NCBI GenBank assembly: GCA_913062625.1
Contig: CAJXWP010000007.1
Span: forward strand, 20,389-84,388
From: an uncultured Haliea sp.
GTDB lineage: Bacteria > Pseudomonadota > Gammaproteobacteria > Pseudomonadales > Halieaceae
Length of the DNA: 64,000 nt
Direction of reading: 5' to 3'
The notes below the pieces were generated by a model, which was not told the origin of the DNA, did not search any database, and saw nothing but the letters and a program-made list of their open reading frames with translations. Positions 15,364 to 23,857 of this stretch are shown here, piece by piece. The first letter of the stretch is position 1. Every line of letters starts with the position of its first letter. The position numbers and the translations under genes are program-made.

Positions 15364-16902
15364 CTAGTGTTTGTCTGGTATTGCCACCTGAATTCCACCG
15401 ACTGCAGGCATAACGGTTAGGTTTTTCGGTAACAGTAAGTCTATAAAGGGTTTGAGCGGACTGACTGCCGAGGTCGTGGCATCACCGATACTGCTCATCA
15501 ACGTGCCATCTCGCAATACCGCTGTAATACCGCTTGAATCACCCGGCAAACTGACAACGTCCACCATCGCCTCACCCGTTTTCAAGTCGACAGCGGCAAC
15601 GACAGAACGCACTGGCACAGTGATATTCGTCATTGGAATTTGATACCCGTACACCACGGGAACCAGCACGGCATCGCGAGTGACAGTAGGGTTACCGTTA
15701 CCTGTGGCGACCGGGTCACCCAAAAACAGCGAGACGGGCAACTGTTGGTGTGCCAAGCGGGAAAAGTCACTCTCCCACAGAATAGTTCCCTGAGGGTCGA
15801 CCGCAACGAGGGCCGGGGCATACGCTTGCAGTGCATAGATAACGCCATCGCCACCCACCGCAGCGGCCCCTGCCGTGGCGCTAGTTTTGACCCTCCACAC
15901 GATGGCACCGCTGACGGCATCGATACTGTATAACCAGCCTTCTTCATCGCTGACATAGACCCGGTCCTCCTCGGGAGACAACGCCGGACTGGAGCCACTT
16001 CCCAAACCAATATCCGTGACAAATAACTCCTCGACTAACACGCCTGTATCGGATGAACTCAAATCTAGCGCATAAAGAGACCCGAACCCCTTCTCTACAC
16101 TGCTGCCTACCACATAAACACGACCGCTCTGGGAGACAGCGGGTGTGTTGGCAGATCGCATACTACCGCCAAAGATCAACTGCCAAGCCCATTCTCTGAA
16201 ATCAGGATCCATAAAATGATTGGCAAAAACGCTGTCCGGCATGCTCACCGTTTTCGCATAGGGCGGCAGCACACCAGGCAACCGATACCCCTGATTAACC
16301 ACCGCACCCGTGGTCCGATCCACGACCACAACGTCTCCAAAATTCGTGACTCCGAGTAAATGACCCTCTCGCGTGAATACCGCAGTGGTGAAGGCATTGA
16401 CCGAGTGTGTTCCCGCGGCCATCCAGTCGCCAGGCTGTATAGCAGGCAATGCAATTTTCCATTTCACCGCGCCATCAGGGGAAAAAGCAAACAACTGATT
16501 GCAGTCACTGACGAACAGGTCGCCGGCCTCATCCACTATCGGACTAGACAAAAATGCACAGGGGTCAACCCCCTCATCTGCGCTTTGCCACGGATCAGAC
16601 TGCCAGAGCAATTGACCGTCTATGGAAAACGCATGCAAATTACTGTGGCCTTTAGTCATGCCGGTGGTCACGTAAATCTGTCTGCCATCTGGACTCGTTG
16701 TGGGTGCCGTTAGCACGGTAGCGCCGGCCAGTGCTTGCCAGATCCTATAATCTGCCGGCACTATATCGACATCTACATAGCGTCGATTACCCGAGTCTTG
16801 ATGCAGCGTTGACCAGCCCCCTGCAGAATAGTTATCGGCCGCCATAGCTACTGAACCAGTCAGTGCTGCCATCGCCGCACAGAATAAGGCAATACGTTTC
16901 AT
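15364..16902 (-). CDS. Exported PQQ-type beta-propeller protein
   Basis: 512 residues with a clean signal peptide (M-K-R-I...S-V-A-M-A, about 21 residues). The body is a series of repeats of the form G-x-x-x-W-x-x-x and L-x-A-F-x-x-D-G-x-x-x-W (for example L-F-A-F-S-P-D-G-A-V-K-W, L-Y-S-I-D-A-V-S-G-A-I-V-W, V-V-A-V-D-L-K-T-G), the signature of PQQ-dehydrogenase-like propeller blades. The Cys-Cys disulfide ring and calcium-binding Asp pair of true quinoprotein alcohol dehydrogenases are not obvious, so this may be a scaffold or binding protein rather than an enzyme. It faces the LLM gene convergently. No shared operator was found upstream. Confidence 0.82.
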   Translation of the reverse strand: MKRIALFCAAMAALTGSVAMAADNYSAGGWSTLHQDSGNRRYVDVDIVPADYRIWQALAGATVLTAPTTSPDGRQIYVTTGMTKGHSNLHAFSIDGQLLWQSDPWQSADEGVDPCAFLSSPIVDEAGDLFVSDCNQLFAFSPDGAVKWKIALPAIQPGDWMAAGTHSVNAFTTAVFTREGHLLGVTNFGDVVVVDRTTGAVVNQGYRLPGVLPPYAKTVSMPDSVFANHFMDPDFREWAWQLIFGGSMRSANTPAVSQSGRVYVVGSSVEKGFGSLYALDLSSSDTGVLVEELFVTDIGLGSGSSPALSPEEDRVYVSDEEGWLYSIDAVSGAIVWRVKTSATAGAAAVGGDGVIYALQAYAPALVAVDPQGTILWESDFSRLAHQQLPVSLFLGDPVATGNGNPTVTRDAVLVPVVYGYQIPMTNITVPVRSVVAAVDLKTGEAMVDVVSLPGDSSGITAVLRDGTLMSSIGDATTSAVSPLKPFIDLLLPKNLTVMPAVGGIQVAIPDKH

Positions 16903-16991
16903 AGAAAGTCTCTTACAGTTTTAGCCACAGGCCTTCGCCCCCAGACCTCAGCCTACTAAGTCACATGCAGTGATATCGCATGACTTCGCGC

Positions 16992-18245
16992 TTACAGCTG
17001 CAGCAATTGAATATGGTCCTGCAGTTTAGTTTGATACAAGACTGTACCTTTCGCGATTTGAACCGACAACGTTTCCTCTGCACAAGCGCCGCTTCCGTCG
17101 ATAATAATCTCCCACGCTAGAGAGCTCTTCTTACTTGCAACGACCTGTGCTCGAACGTCTACTCCTCTTACAATCCCTTCCAACCCACCGATCATCCCTC
17201 GTGCCAACAAAGCGTGCCAGCCGTAGGGCAGCTCCTCGCCAGACGCAGGGCAGTCCAACAGCTCGAACAGTGCTCGTGTGTCGTCTAGTCGCGTAAGCTG
17301 AATCGACCAATACTCACTAGGCTGAAACGCTGGATGCACTTGCAACACTGCAATAACATCGTCAATGCCATCACCGTCACAACCCAGCCATATTTTCAAT
17401 CGCTCACTGACCACCCAACCACTCCCCGCCATCTGGAACTCAGCGACAGTCATTGCGGCGTCCTCGCCATAGCGTTCAGCAACTGCGTACATCAGTCCTA
17501 CCACTAGCAAATGCACTTGTACTGCCAGTTCACTGCACACGACAGCCAAAGCCGCGTCAGAAAGTTGCTCGAGCTGCAATTGTTCGAATACCGGACCGTC
17601 GTAATAGGCCATACCCCCGGACTGAGTGCTCTTTGGACGCGAGATCGCGATGTTAGCGAGACGGGTGCGGCTCATCACCCGAGTAATTTCAGGCTCTATC
17701 ACTTTTTCTGAAGCAGGATCAATAGACACCGTCCACTCACAATGCGTCTCTCTATCAGCGGGCACACGCGGCGGCCGGTGGACTGGTACAATGCGAGCGC
17801 GCGCATTCGTCGCTATCGCTGTGGCATTAAAGGTCGGATCTTCGATATCGTGGCACATTACCTTCACCGCGTCCGGGCCGCGCGGTTCAGTTTCCAACAG
17901 TGCGCCACAGCTGTTAAGCCAGAAACGGCCACTATCGGCCGACGAAACCTCAAAGTGCACATCGAAATACTGGTGTGTAAAACCACACTCCAACTGCAAG
18001 CCCTTAAAAATAGTTGCAACGTCGGTGCCTCCAGCAAAGCCCATCGCTTTTTGCATGCGGCGTGTATAAACAGGGCTAGCCCCCATCCAGTTGGCGATAG
18101 CGACCTCCTTATACGCTTCATCACCATGATTGATGCGCAAAGCAGCATAACCGGTGCGGCTATTGAACTGCGCACACAGCATATACTCGCGACCGAGCTG
18201 GGCAAGTTGCAGTCGACTAAATCCCGCTAGTTCTTTTTTAATCAA
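16992..18245 (-). CDS. Conserved protein of unknown function, divergent from the TetR gene
   Basis: I put the start at the TTG at 18245, six bases after GGGAG; a further TTG at 18260 also exists. The product of 417 residues has no signal peptide or membrane helix. Notable segments: L-G-R-E-Y near the start, N-W-M-G-A-S-P-V-Y-T-R-R-M-Q near residues 53-66, H-Q-Y-F-D-V-H-F near 90, F-W-L-N-S-C-G-A-L-L near 107-116, M-C-H-D-I-E-D-P-T-F near 129-138, and H-R-P-P-R-V-P-A-D-R-E-T-H-C near 156-169. The many His, Cys and Asp residues in these blocks look like a metal or cofactor site. Function unknown. It shares its promoter region, holding an operator at 18311-18326, with the TetR gene. Confidence 0.8.
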   Translation of the reverse strand: MIKKELAGFSRLQLAQLGREYMLCAQFNSRTGYAALRINHGDEAYKEVAIANWMGASPVYTRRMQKAMGFAGGTDVATIFKGLQLECGFTHQYFDVHFEVSSADSGRFWLNSCGALLETEPRGPDAVKVMCHDIEDPTFNATAIATNARARIVPVHRPPRVPADRETHCEWTVSIDPASEKVIEPEITRVMSRTRLANIAISRPKSTQSGGMAYYDGPVFEQLQLEQLSDAALAVVCSELAVQVHLLVVGLMYAVAERYGEDAAMTVAEFQMAGSGWVVSERLKIWLGCDGDGIDDVIAVLQVHPAFQPSEYWSIQLTRLDDTRALFELLDCPASGEELPYGWHALLARGMIGGLEGIVRGVDVRAQVVASKKSSLAWEIIIDGSGACAEETLSVQIAKGTVLYQTKLQDHIQLLQL

Positions 18246-18304
18246 TGTCTGCTCCCGCAAAGGTGTAAGAACGGATGAGTTACATGTCAGTCAATATATA
18301 TCCA

Positions 18305-18333
18305 TTGTTTTATAGTTACCACTATTTTATAAT
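18305..18333 (+). promoter_or_regulatory. Probable promoter of the TetR gene
   Basis: TTGTTT (18305-18310) and TATAAT (18328-18333), a perfect -10, are separated by exactly 17 bases, and the operator fills that spacer. This is a textbook arrangement for autorepression. Boxes are seen; function is inferred. Confidence 0.6.
18311..18326. promoter_or_regulatory. TetR-type operator between the TetR gene and the unknown 417-residue gene
   Basis: TATAGTTACCACTATT matches the perfect palindrome of 14409-14424 at 13 of 16 positions and keeps the arms TATAGT/ACTAT. It lies in the spacer of the TetR promoter and 66 bases ahead of the divergent gene. Confidence 0.65.
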
Positions 18334-18386
18334 TCTCACGAAAGCCGTGCATTCCAACATCTCGGGTTCAACAAGGTTAGAAAAAA

Positions 18387-18980
18387 ATGAAGCCGACCAA
18401 ACGGGAAGTCACGCGAGAAAAAGTCATCAATGCGGCTATAGACTGCATCTATCGCGATGGGTTCAATGCCGCTCATACCAATCGCATAGCTGAGGAAGCT
18501 GGCGTCAGCTGGGGCGTACTGCAGTACCACTTTGGCGACAAAGACGGCTTGCTGCAGGCAGTAATCGATTATATCTTTGATGAATTCGCCACCACATTGG
18601 AATCAACATCACTGCAGGGCGACGATCTTCAGCAGCGGGTTAGACAGCTGATAGATGTCGTCTGGACACTGGTTAGCAAGAAAGAGTATCGGGTAAGCAT
18701 CGCCATACTGCGCAATGCTGGAAAAGATGATGGCTCCACTATTAACGGACAGAAACAGCTGTCACGATGGGCAAAAAAAACCTCTAACCTGTGGGACGAT
18801 CTTTTTGAAGACAACCTTCAGGAGCCACGACAGAGTGACATTGCTCGTCACCTACTGTTTGCGACGCTGCGCGGGATGGTCGATGAAATCAACCCCCGCA
18901 ATATTAAGACAAAAAAATCGATTAAACTGGAATGCGACGCTCTGAGTGAAGCGATAACCTTCCTGCTCAGTAGACATTAA
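18387..18980 (+). CDS. TetR-family transcriptional regulator of the P450 island
   Basis: 197 residues. The N-terminal helix-turn-helix is clear: T-R-E-K-V-I-N-A-A-I-D-C-I-Y-R-D-G-F (about 8-25), then T-N-R-I-A-E-E-A-G-V-S-W-G-V-L-Q-Y-H-F-G-D-K-D-G-L-L (about 31-57), where the last block is the recognition helix and the typical Y-H-F-x-x-K. The C-terminal two-thirds is a variable helical ligand-binding domain. TetR proteins usually repress until a small ligand binds. The palindrome between its own -35 and -10, with relatives at 8330 and 14409, makes this the likely regulator of the island, responding to the substrate or an intermediate. It ends three bases before the stop of the convergent P450 gene. 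Confidence 0.92.
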   Translation: MKPTKREVTREKVINAAIDCIYRDGFNAAHTNRIAEEAGVSWGVLQYHFGDKDGLLQAVIDYIFDEFATTLESTSLQGDDLQQRVRQLIDVVWTLVSKKEYRVSIAILRNAGKDDGSTINGQKQLSRWAKKTSNLWDDLFEDNLQEPRQSDIARHLLFATLRGMVDEINPRNIKTKKSIKLECDALSEAITFLLSRH

Positions 18981-18983
18981 GCA

Positions 18984-20210
18984 TCACACCACATCAAATT
19001 CAATCGGCATTTTTTTGATGCCATGAATAAAACTCGAACGCAGCCAGTTAACCTCTCCCGTTAAGCGAGGATTGCGAATGCGCTTTAGAATTTCCTCAAA
19101 AACCACCCTGAGTTCTAGTCGTGCCAAGTGAGAACCCATACAAAAGTGCTCACCCACACCAAACGCGCGGTGGCTATTTTTTACATCTTCGCGCTGCGCC
19201 CGCGTGATATCGAAGATGTCGCCGTCACTGAATACGTCCTCATCAGCATTAACTGCAGCATAATATAAATTGATCTTGTCACCCTTCTTAATCAATTGAC
19301 CACTCACTTCTACGTCCTGCATAGCCGTGCGCCTAAAACACATAACAGCGGGGTCAAAGCGCAAGACTTCTTCGATGGCACCTTCGAGTAAATCGGGATT
19401 ATCCACCAACTGTTGATATTGCTCAGGATGCTCCATTAACAGGCGCATGCCTTGAGATGTGACCGTGCGCGTTGTTTCATTGCCCGCTACCATCAGCATC
19501 AAGAAAAAATGACAAAATTCTTCGTCAGTAAGTGGCTCATCCTCCACTGTGCCATTAAGCAGTACATGGACAATGTCATCTTGTGGATTATCGCGATGTG
19601 CTTCCGCTAATTCATGAGCGAGGAAAAACATCTCCGCCATCGCTGTTTCGCCATCTTCCTGCGTCGTAGTGAGCTCCGGATCCGACATTCCTAGCATGGT
19701 ATTGGTCAACTCAAACAGATGTTGGCGCCTGTCGATAGGCACCCCCATCAGTTCGCAAATAGCGATAAGTGGCAACTCCGCCGCGATGTCTTCTACAAAT
19801 TCGCACTCGCCCCCTACAATCGCTCGGGTGACAATGTCGCGAGCGACCTGCCGAAAACGTGGCTCATAGCCGTCCACCTTTTTCGGTGTAAATGCATTGC
19901 GCACGAGGCGCCGGTACTTCAAGTGCTGTGGCGGATCCATATTAATCAATTGCTGACGCATCAGAATCACCCTCTCCGGATCAGATTCGAATGGTAAAGC
20001 ACTCTTCTCCGCAGATGAAAAAAGAAGCGGGCTCTTGGAAATAAAATCTAAATCCTTCTGTTTAGTTACCGCCCAAAAGCCAGTACTCGTCTCGGGGTCG
20101 TCGTGCCAGTACAACGGCTCTTCATTGCGCAGGTACTTAAAAACCTCTCGCGGCACTCCACCGGTGTAGGTTTCAGGAGCAGTGAGATCGAAATGTGGAC
20201 ACCCAGCCAT
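18984..20210 (-). CDS. Cytochrome P450 (soluble bacterial class)
   Basis: 408 residues, the usual length. I-helix A-G-N-E-T-T at 242-247, E-x-x-R in E-E-V-L-R-F at 280-285, and heme loop F-G-V-G-E-H-F-C-M-G with Cys357, followed by S-H-L-A-R-L-E. N-terminal M-D-P-P-Q-H-L-K-Y-R-R-L-V near 91-103 is the common C-helix segment. The C-terminal R-S-S-F-I-H-G-I-K-K-M-P resembles the CYP125/CYP142/CYP107-like branch that includes sterol side-chain hydroxylases, but I would not assign a family number from eye. AGAGGT precedes the ATG. It needs an external ferredoxin; the small one at 12262 is the only candidate in the window. A weak half-operator is seen upstream (20266). Confidence 0.92.
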   Translation of the reverse strand: MAGCPHFDLTAPETYTGGVPREVFKYLRNEEPLYWHDDPETSTGFWAVTKQKDLDFISKSPLLFSSAEKSALPFESDPERVILMRQQLINMDPPQHLKYRRLVRNAFTPKKVDGYEPRFRQVARDIVTRAIVGGECEFVEDIAAELPLIAICELMGVPIDRRQHLFELTNTMLGMSDPELTTTQEDGETAMAEMFFLAHELAEAHRDNPQDDIVHVLLNGTVEDEPLTDEEFCHFFLMLMVAGNETTRTVTSQGMRLLMEHPEQYQQLVDNPDLLEGAIEEVLRFDPAVMCFRRTAMQDVEVSGQLIKKGDKINLYYAAVNADEDVFSDGDIFDITRAQREDVKNSHRAFGVGEHFCMGSHLARLELRVVFEEILKRIRNPRLTGEVNWLRSSFIHGIKKMPIEFDVV

Positions 20211-20462
20211 TATGCATACCTCTGGTAATTCAAGTCGCGGGACGGGAGACTACATCCTCATAGTTTATAGCTGCAAGAGCGGGCCTCTTTTAAACCCTGT
20301 TCACTACAGTTTAGTCTCCAACCTTTGACCGCCTCTAAGACACAGGCGACACGGATGGCACCGCTCACTGAACGAATAGTCTACTGTGCGGAGCGAGTAC
20401 ACAGTGTGCACTATCGAGCTAGCACTGCTGACGGCAGAACGTTTACAGGCATCGGAACATGG

Positions 20463-21713
20463 CTAAGCGGTTAAGTTCAACTGTAATGCGTCCAATCGCC
20501 GCACAAATATGCTGGATACATGCCGTGCGGAAAACGCACCGTCCAAGCTGAAGCTGCTCGTTTGCTGCAGCAGCTCTTCCAGAATCACCCGGGCCTCCAG
20601 ACGCGCTAGCCTCGCACCAATGCAAAAGTGAATACCATGGCCAAAGCCTAAATACTCATTCGTATTGTGGCGCTCGATATCCAGTGTATCTGGCTTAGAG
20701 AAAATCGCTGGATCACGGTTCGCAGCTGCCCACAGCAGAAACAGTCTCGCACTAGCCGGAATAGCCACACCGTTTAGTTGTGTCTCGTTCAAAACCGCTC
20801 GATAGTGCCCCCGAAAAGGTGACTCCAACCTTACGACCTCTTCGACATAACGTGCAATGAGCTGCGGCTGCTCGCGCAGGCGATGCTGCAGTGCACTGTC
20901 CTCAGCTAGTATACGAACCGCACTCCCCACCAAGCTTGAAGTGGACTCACCGGCGGCACCCACCAGGACAATAATGATGGACACTGCGTCCTGCTGAGAA
21001 ATCAGTCCCTCCCTGACACCCCTCGCCAGCTCACCCATCACATCATCCGGACTTTCCGCAGCCGATCTTTGCAGCCGGGCGTCGAAGTGTCGCTTGAGAT
21101 AATCACTCATCTCCCCAGTGGAGACACTCAACTCTAGCATCCGGTCCAGGGTGGCAGTCCCTGCAAGAATATCGCCGCCACTGAAGGCCCAGTCCAGCAG
21201 TTGATCGACATCTTCGACGGGCAAACCCACCAGACGCGCCATCACCTTCACCGGAATCGCATTAGCTAACTCTCCGACACAATCACCTTGTCCTGCATCG
21301 ACCAGCTTTTGCACTCCGTTACGCGCCCAGTCGCGCACCTCGGCCTCCATTACGGCAACCTTTCGGGCGTTAAGCTGGGGCAGTACTAACTTGCGGTGCA
21401 CCGAATGAAACGGTTCATCCGCATTGGCAATGGCATCCACTGTGCCACCAAACTGGGTAAAATCGAACAATTCTGGCTGGCCATTGGCGCCCGTCACCAA
21501 GATGCCTGTCAAATTAGCCGAGTAATCCTTCTGATTCTTTAGCACCTGATGAATCAATTCCCAGGACGATACTAGGTAAACCTCCGTCCCCGGCACCTGA
21601 TAAACCGGCGCATCACTGACCAGCGCACGATAAAAGGGGTAAGGATCTTCGATCACGAGCGGATCAAGCAATTGATAAGTGAGCGAAGGCGACTGCACAG
21701 TGACGTTATTCAT
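20463..21713 (-). CDS. Cytochrome P450 (soluble bacterial class)
   Basis: I use the ATG at 21713, preceded by GGAGAG; an upstream ATG at 21803 adds 30 residues that look random. The product has 416 residues: N-terminal D-P-Y-P-F-Y-R-A-L, C-helix H-S-V-H-R-K-L-V near 103-110, I-helix A-G-E-S-T-S at 254-259 (Glu-Ser in place of the usual acid-Thr), E-x-x-R at 292-295, heme loop F-G-H-G-I-H-F-C-I-G with Cys364. The Ser in the I-helix in place of the first Thr is a small departure. Family number not assignable. It lies leftward after the SGNH hydrolase gene (gap about 100 bases), and the two may be co-transcribed. Confidence 0.92.
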   Translation of the reverse strand: MNNVTVQSPSLTYQLLDPLVIEDPYPFYRALVSDAPVYQVPGTEVYLVSSWELIHQVLKNQKDYSANLTGILVTGANGQPELFDFTQFGGTVDAIANADEPFHSVHRKLVLPQLNARKVAVMEAEVRDWARNGVQKLVDAGQGDCVGELANAIPVKVMARLVGLPVEDVDQLLDWAFSGGDILAGTATLDRMLELSVSTGEMSDYLKRHFDARLQRSAAESPDDVMGELARGVREGLISQQDAVSIIIVLVGAAGESTSSLVGSAVRILAEDSALQHRLREQPQLIARYVEEVVRLESPFRGHYRAVLNETQLNGVAIPASARLFLLWAAANRDPAIFSKPDTLDIERHNTNEYLGFGHGIHFCIGARLARLEARVILEELLQQTSSFSLDGAFSARHVSSIFVRRLDALQLNLTA

Positions 21714-21813
21714 GATGCTCTCCGGTAATACGTTCATGCTGCATGGTAGCGCCCTGGCATAGCCGTGCTCTGCCGCTTCGCACTGCCTCCGCTGGAGATG
21801 CATCTGCGCTGTC

Positions 21814-22566
21814 TCAGACTAAAGGAGACGACCCGACAACACCAGAAAAGTCTCCGAGTCCGTCCGTGAGGTGCGCTCGGATGATTTCACGCCAGATTTG
21901 ATAGCCTCGCTTGCTCAAATGCAGACCATCGATAATATAGTTTTCTGGGTCTGGCTCACCGTCATTGCCTTTTAAAGCTCCTGAGGTGTCAATAAAATAT
22001 AGGTTTAGATCAGTCTCAGACCAAGCTTCTATCAGCGCATTAGTGGACTGAGCGATCGGCCAGACGGCCCAGCGGCGCGGAGACGGCGTAATACCGATGT
22101 AAAATACCGGCAAGGCTGGTTGGTTGACGCGGATCTTCCTAATAAATTCCTGATAACTGGCCAGCAGAACCTGAGGTGTTTTACTGGCGGTAGGAACAAT
22201 ATCGTTGGTCCCGGCAAACACCACCACCGCGCGTGGCCGGTAAACAGTGACCAGTCTTCCAGCATAATAAACAACATCGTTAAGCTTCGAGCCGCCAAAG
22301 CCATGCTGAATAACTGGCAGGGGTGCCATATCATCTGCCAACGTATCCCACAGTCGAATACTGGAGCTACCGATGAACACCACACCCTCTCCTGGCCCAT
22401 ATAAATCGAGAGTTTTTGACTCAAGGGCGCTAACCGCCGCCTCCCAGACCACCGGATCCTCGCTCTGGACTTTCTGTACCTCTGCGTAGAGTTGCCACGC
22501 CAGCCAACAAAGACCTAGGACCAGAAGCCCGAGGAACGCAGTAATAATCTTTAGACTTTTTCGCAT
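21814..22566 (-). CDS. Membrane-anchored SGNH/GDSL-type hydrolase
   Basis: Start at the ATG at 22566, with GAGGAC just ahead; the ORF could begin 33 bases earlier. 250 residues: N-terminal membrane anchor (I-I-T-A-F-L-G-L-L-V-L-G-L-C-W-L-A-W), then block I F-I-G-S-S-S-I-R-L-W near residues 64-73 (catalytic Ser in G-S-S-S), block III A-G-T-N-D near 118-122, and block V D-G-L-H-L-S near 214-219, with the catalytic Asp and His. This is the SGNH fold of periplasmic esterases and acyl-glycan deacetylases. Gene order (P450 immediately downstream, L,D-transpeptidase divergent) allows either a detergent-like ester substrate or an envelope substrate. I do not know which. Confidence 0.88.
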   Translation of the reverse strand: MRKSLKIITAFLGLLVLGLCWLAWQLYAEVQKVQSEDPVVWEAAVSALESKTLDLYGPGEGVVFIGSSSIRLWDTLADDMAPLPVIQHGFGGSKLNDVVYYAGRLVTVYRPRAVVVFAGTNDIVPTASKTPQVLLASYQEFIRKIRVNQPALPVFYIGITPSPRRWAVWPIAQSTNALIEAWSETDLNLYFIDTSGALKGNDGEPDPENYIIDGLHLSKRGYQIWREIIRAHLTDGLGDFSGVVGSSPLV

Positions 22567-22754
22567 ATGTCCTCGAGATTTTATGTGGGCCTGCGACACT
22601 CAATACACAACGCTATACCATCCCGCCAGTGGCAGATTACCAGAAGCTGGCAGTTGAGTCGCACCGTTCCCAAGGCTATGATCGCCATTGTTTTTCACCT
22701 TGCGGATAAAAAGTGGTAATTTTGGACGCACTGAAACGGAAAGCCCAAACGCCC

Positions 22755-23333
22755 ATGCTGCATCTCGTCCGTACATTGGCACTTTCCTATCTCCTAGCAG
22801 TCTCGACGATGTCACCCTTTCATGAAGTGATGGCAGCGTCCGCACCCACGTCCCTCGTATGGTTATCCGTCGACACCGAAAAACTCAGCCTTGCTGTCAT
22901 GCGCGGTGACACTGAATTGCAACTATTCGAAAACATTGCCATCGGTAGCGGTGGTTCGACACTAAAAAGGCAAATGGGCGACCAAACGACACCAATGGGC
23001 GACTTTACTATTACCGAAATCAGGCACAGCGAGCGCTTTGAGCTGTTTATGGCCTTCGATTACCCCAATCTTGATCACACCGAGAGGGCCTTTCAGGATA
23101 AGCGCATCGACGCGCAAGAGTATAGGGCGTTGCGATATGACCTCGATCGCGGCAATCCGCCCCCTCAAGAGACGAGTCTTGGCGGGTATCTGGGCATTCA
23201 CGGCATCGGTGATGGCGACAAGGAAATACATGAATCCATCAACTGGACCGACGGCTGTATAGCCATAAACAACGAACAATTGACGGAGCTGGCCGGCTGG
23301 GTAAAAGTTGGCACTCGAGTAAATGTCCACTAA
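22755..23333 (+). CDS. L,D-transpeptidase (YkuD domain), periplasmic
   Basis: The ATG at 22755 begins a signal peptide (M-L-H-L-V-R-T-L-A-L-S-Y-L-L-A-V..., about 27 residues); a GTG at 22713 would extend it by 14 odd residues. The 192-residue product has the YkuD pattern: M-G-D-F-T-I-T near 81-87, G-I-H-G-I near 147-151 with the catalytic His, and W-T-D-G-C-I-A-I-N with nucleophile Cys168. Members exchange the L,D-bond in peptidoglycan or attach lipoproteins to it. Together with the Lpp-like gene 200 bases downstream and a second L,D-transpeptidase facing it, this suggests one module that anchors the outer membrane lipoprotein to the wall. Confidence 0.9.
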   Translation: MLHLVRTLALSYLLAVSTMSPFHEVMAASAPTSLVWLSVDTEKLSLAVMRGDTELQLFENIAIGSGGSTLKRQMGDQTTPMGDFTITEIRHSERFELFMAFDYPNLDHTERAFQDKRIDAQEYRALRYDLDRGNPPPQETSLGGYLGIHGIGDGDKEIHESINWTDGCIAINNEQLTELAGWVKVGTRVNVH

Positions 23334-23530
23334 CTGGCAAAAAGTCGGGTAAACAATCCCTTGCGATTACGCTCAGTATCTTTGAAAATGGGGACTGGAG
23401 GTGCTCGTCGACTTAACTTGGCGACATTGCCTTGAAACGAACAGTTCAGCCCTGCACTCAAAGGGGACACGCTGTTCATAGTAAAACATCTAACACGCCG
23501 ACAATGGCTGAACATCTAGAGGACGATATT

Positions 23531-23776
23531 ATGCGTAATTCGCTGAAGACCACTGCAGCAGCATTCATGCTGGTAGCACTGACTGGACTGACTGGTTGTG
23601 CTACAACTAGAGATCTGGACGTATTGAAGCTAGCAGTAGAAAAAGCACAAAGCACCGCCGATGCCGCCAACGCCGCTGCTGGGAACGCACAGTCTGGTGC
23701 TGATTCAGCAATGGCATGCTGTAAAGCCAACACCGAAAAAATGGACCGTATGTTTAAACAGTCTATGAACAAGTAG
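23531..23776 (+). CDS. OprI/Lpp-like outer-membrane lipoprotein
   Basis: 81 residues from the ATG at 23531, with AGAGGAC upstream. Signal peptide with lipobox L-T-G-C (Cys23), then a long Ala-rich helical stretch with spaced hydrophobic residues (D-V-L-K-L-A-V-E-K-A-Q-S-T-A-D-A-A-N-A-A), and a C-terminal M-N-K. This matches the OprI form of Lpp, the abundant trimeric-coil lipoprotein whose terminal Lys is linked to peptidoglycan by L,D-transpeptidases. Two Cys (C-C) in the middle, at A-M-A-C-C-K, are unusual for Lpp and could cross-link neighbours. It lies between two L,D-transpeptidase genes, which supports the assignment. Confidence 0.85.
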   Translation: MRNSLKTTAAAFMLVALTGLTGCATTRDLDVLKLAVEKAQSTADAANAAAGNAQSGADSAMACCKANTEKMDRMFKQSMNK

Positions 23777-23857
23777 TAACAAAAGCACCTCCTTGCCGGA
23801 GCACCCTCACCCGCTAGCAATAGTAGAGTGGGGATGTTTCGGTTACTTCGTTACAAT

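Noticed and set aside
20266..20281. TATAGCTGCAAGAGCG upstream of the P450 at 18984, as a fourth TetR operator
   Set aside because: Only one half matches the palindrome (about 10 of 16); too weak to claim without a statistical scan.
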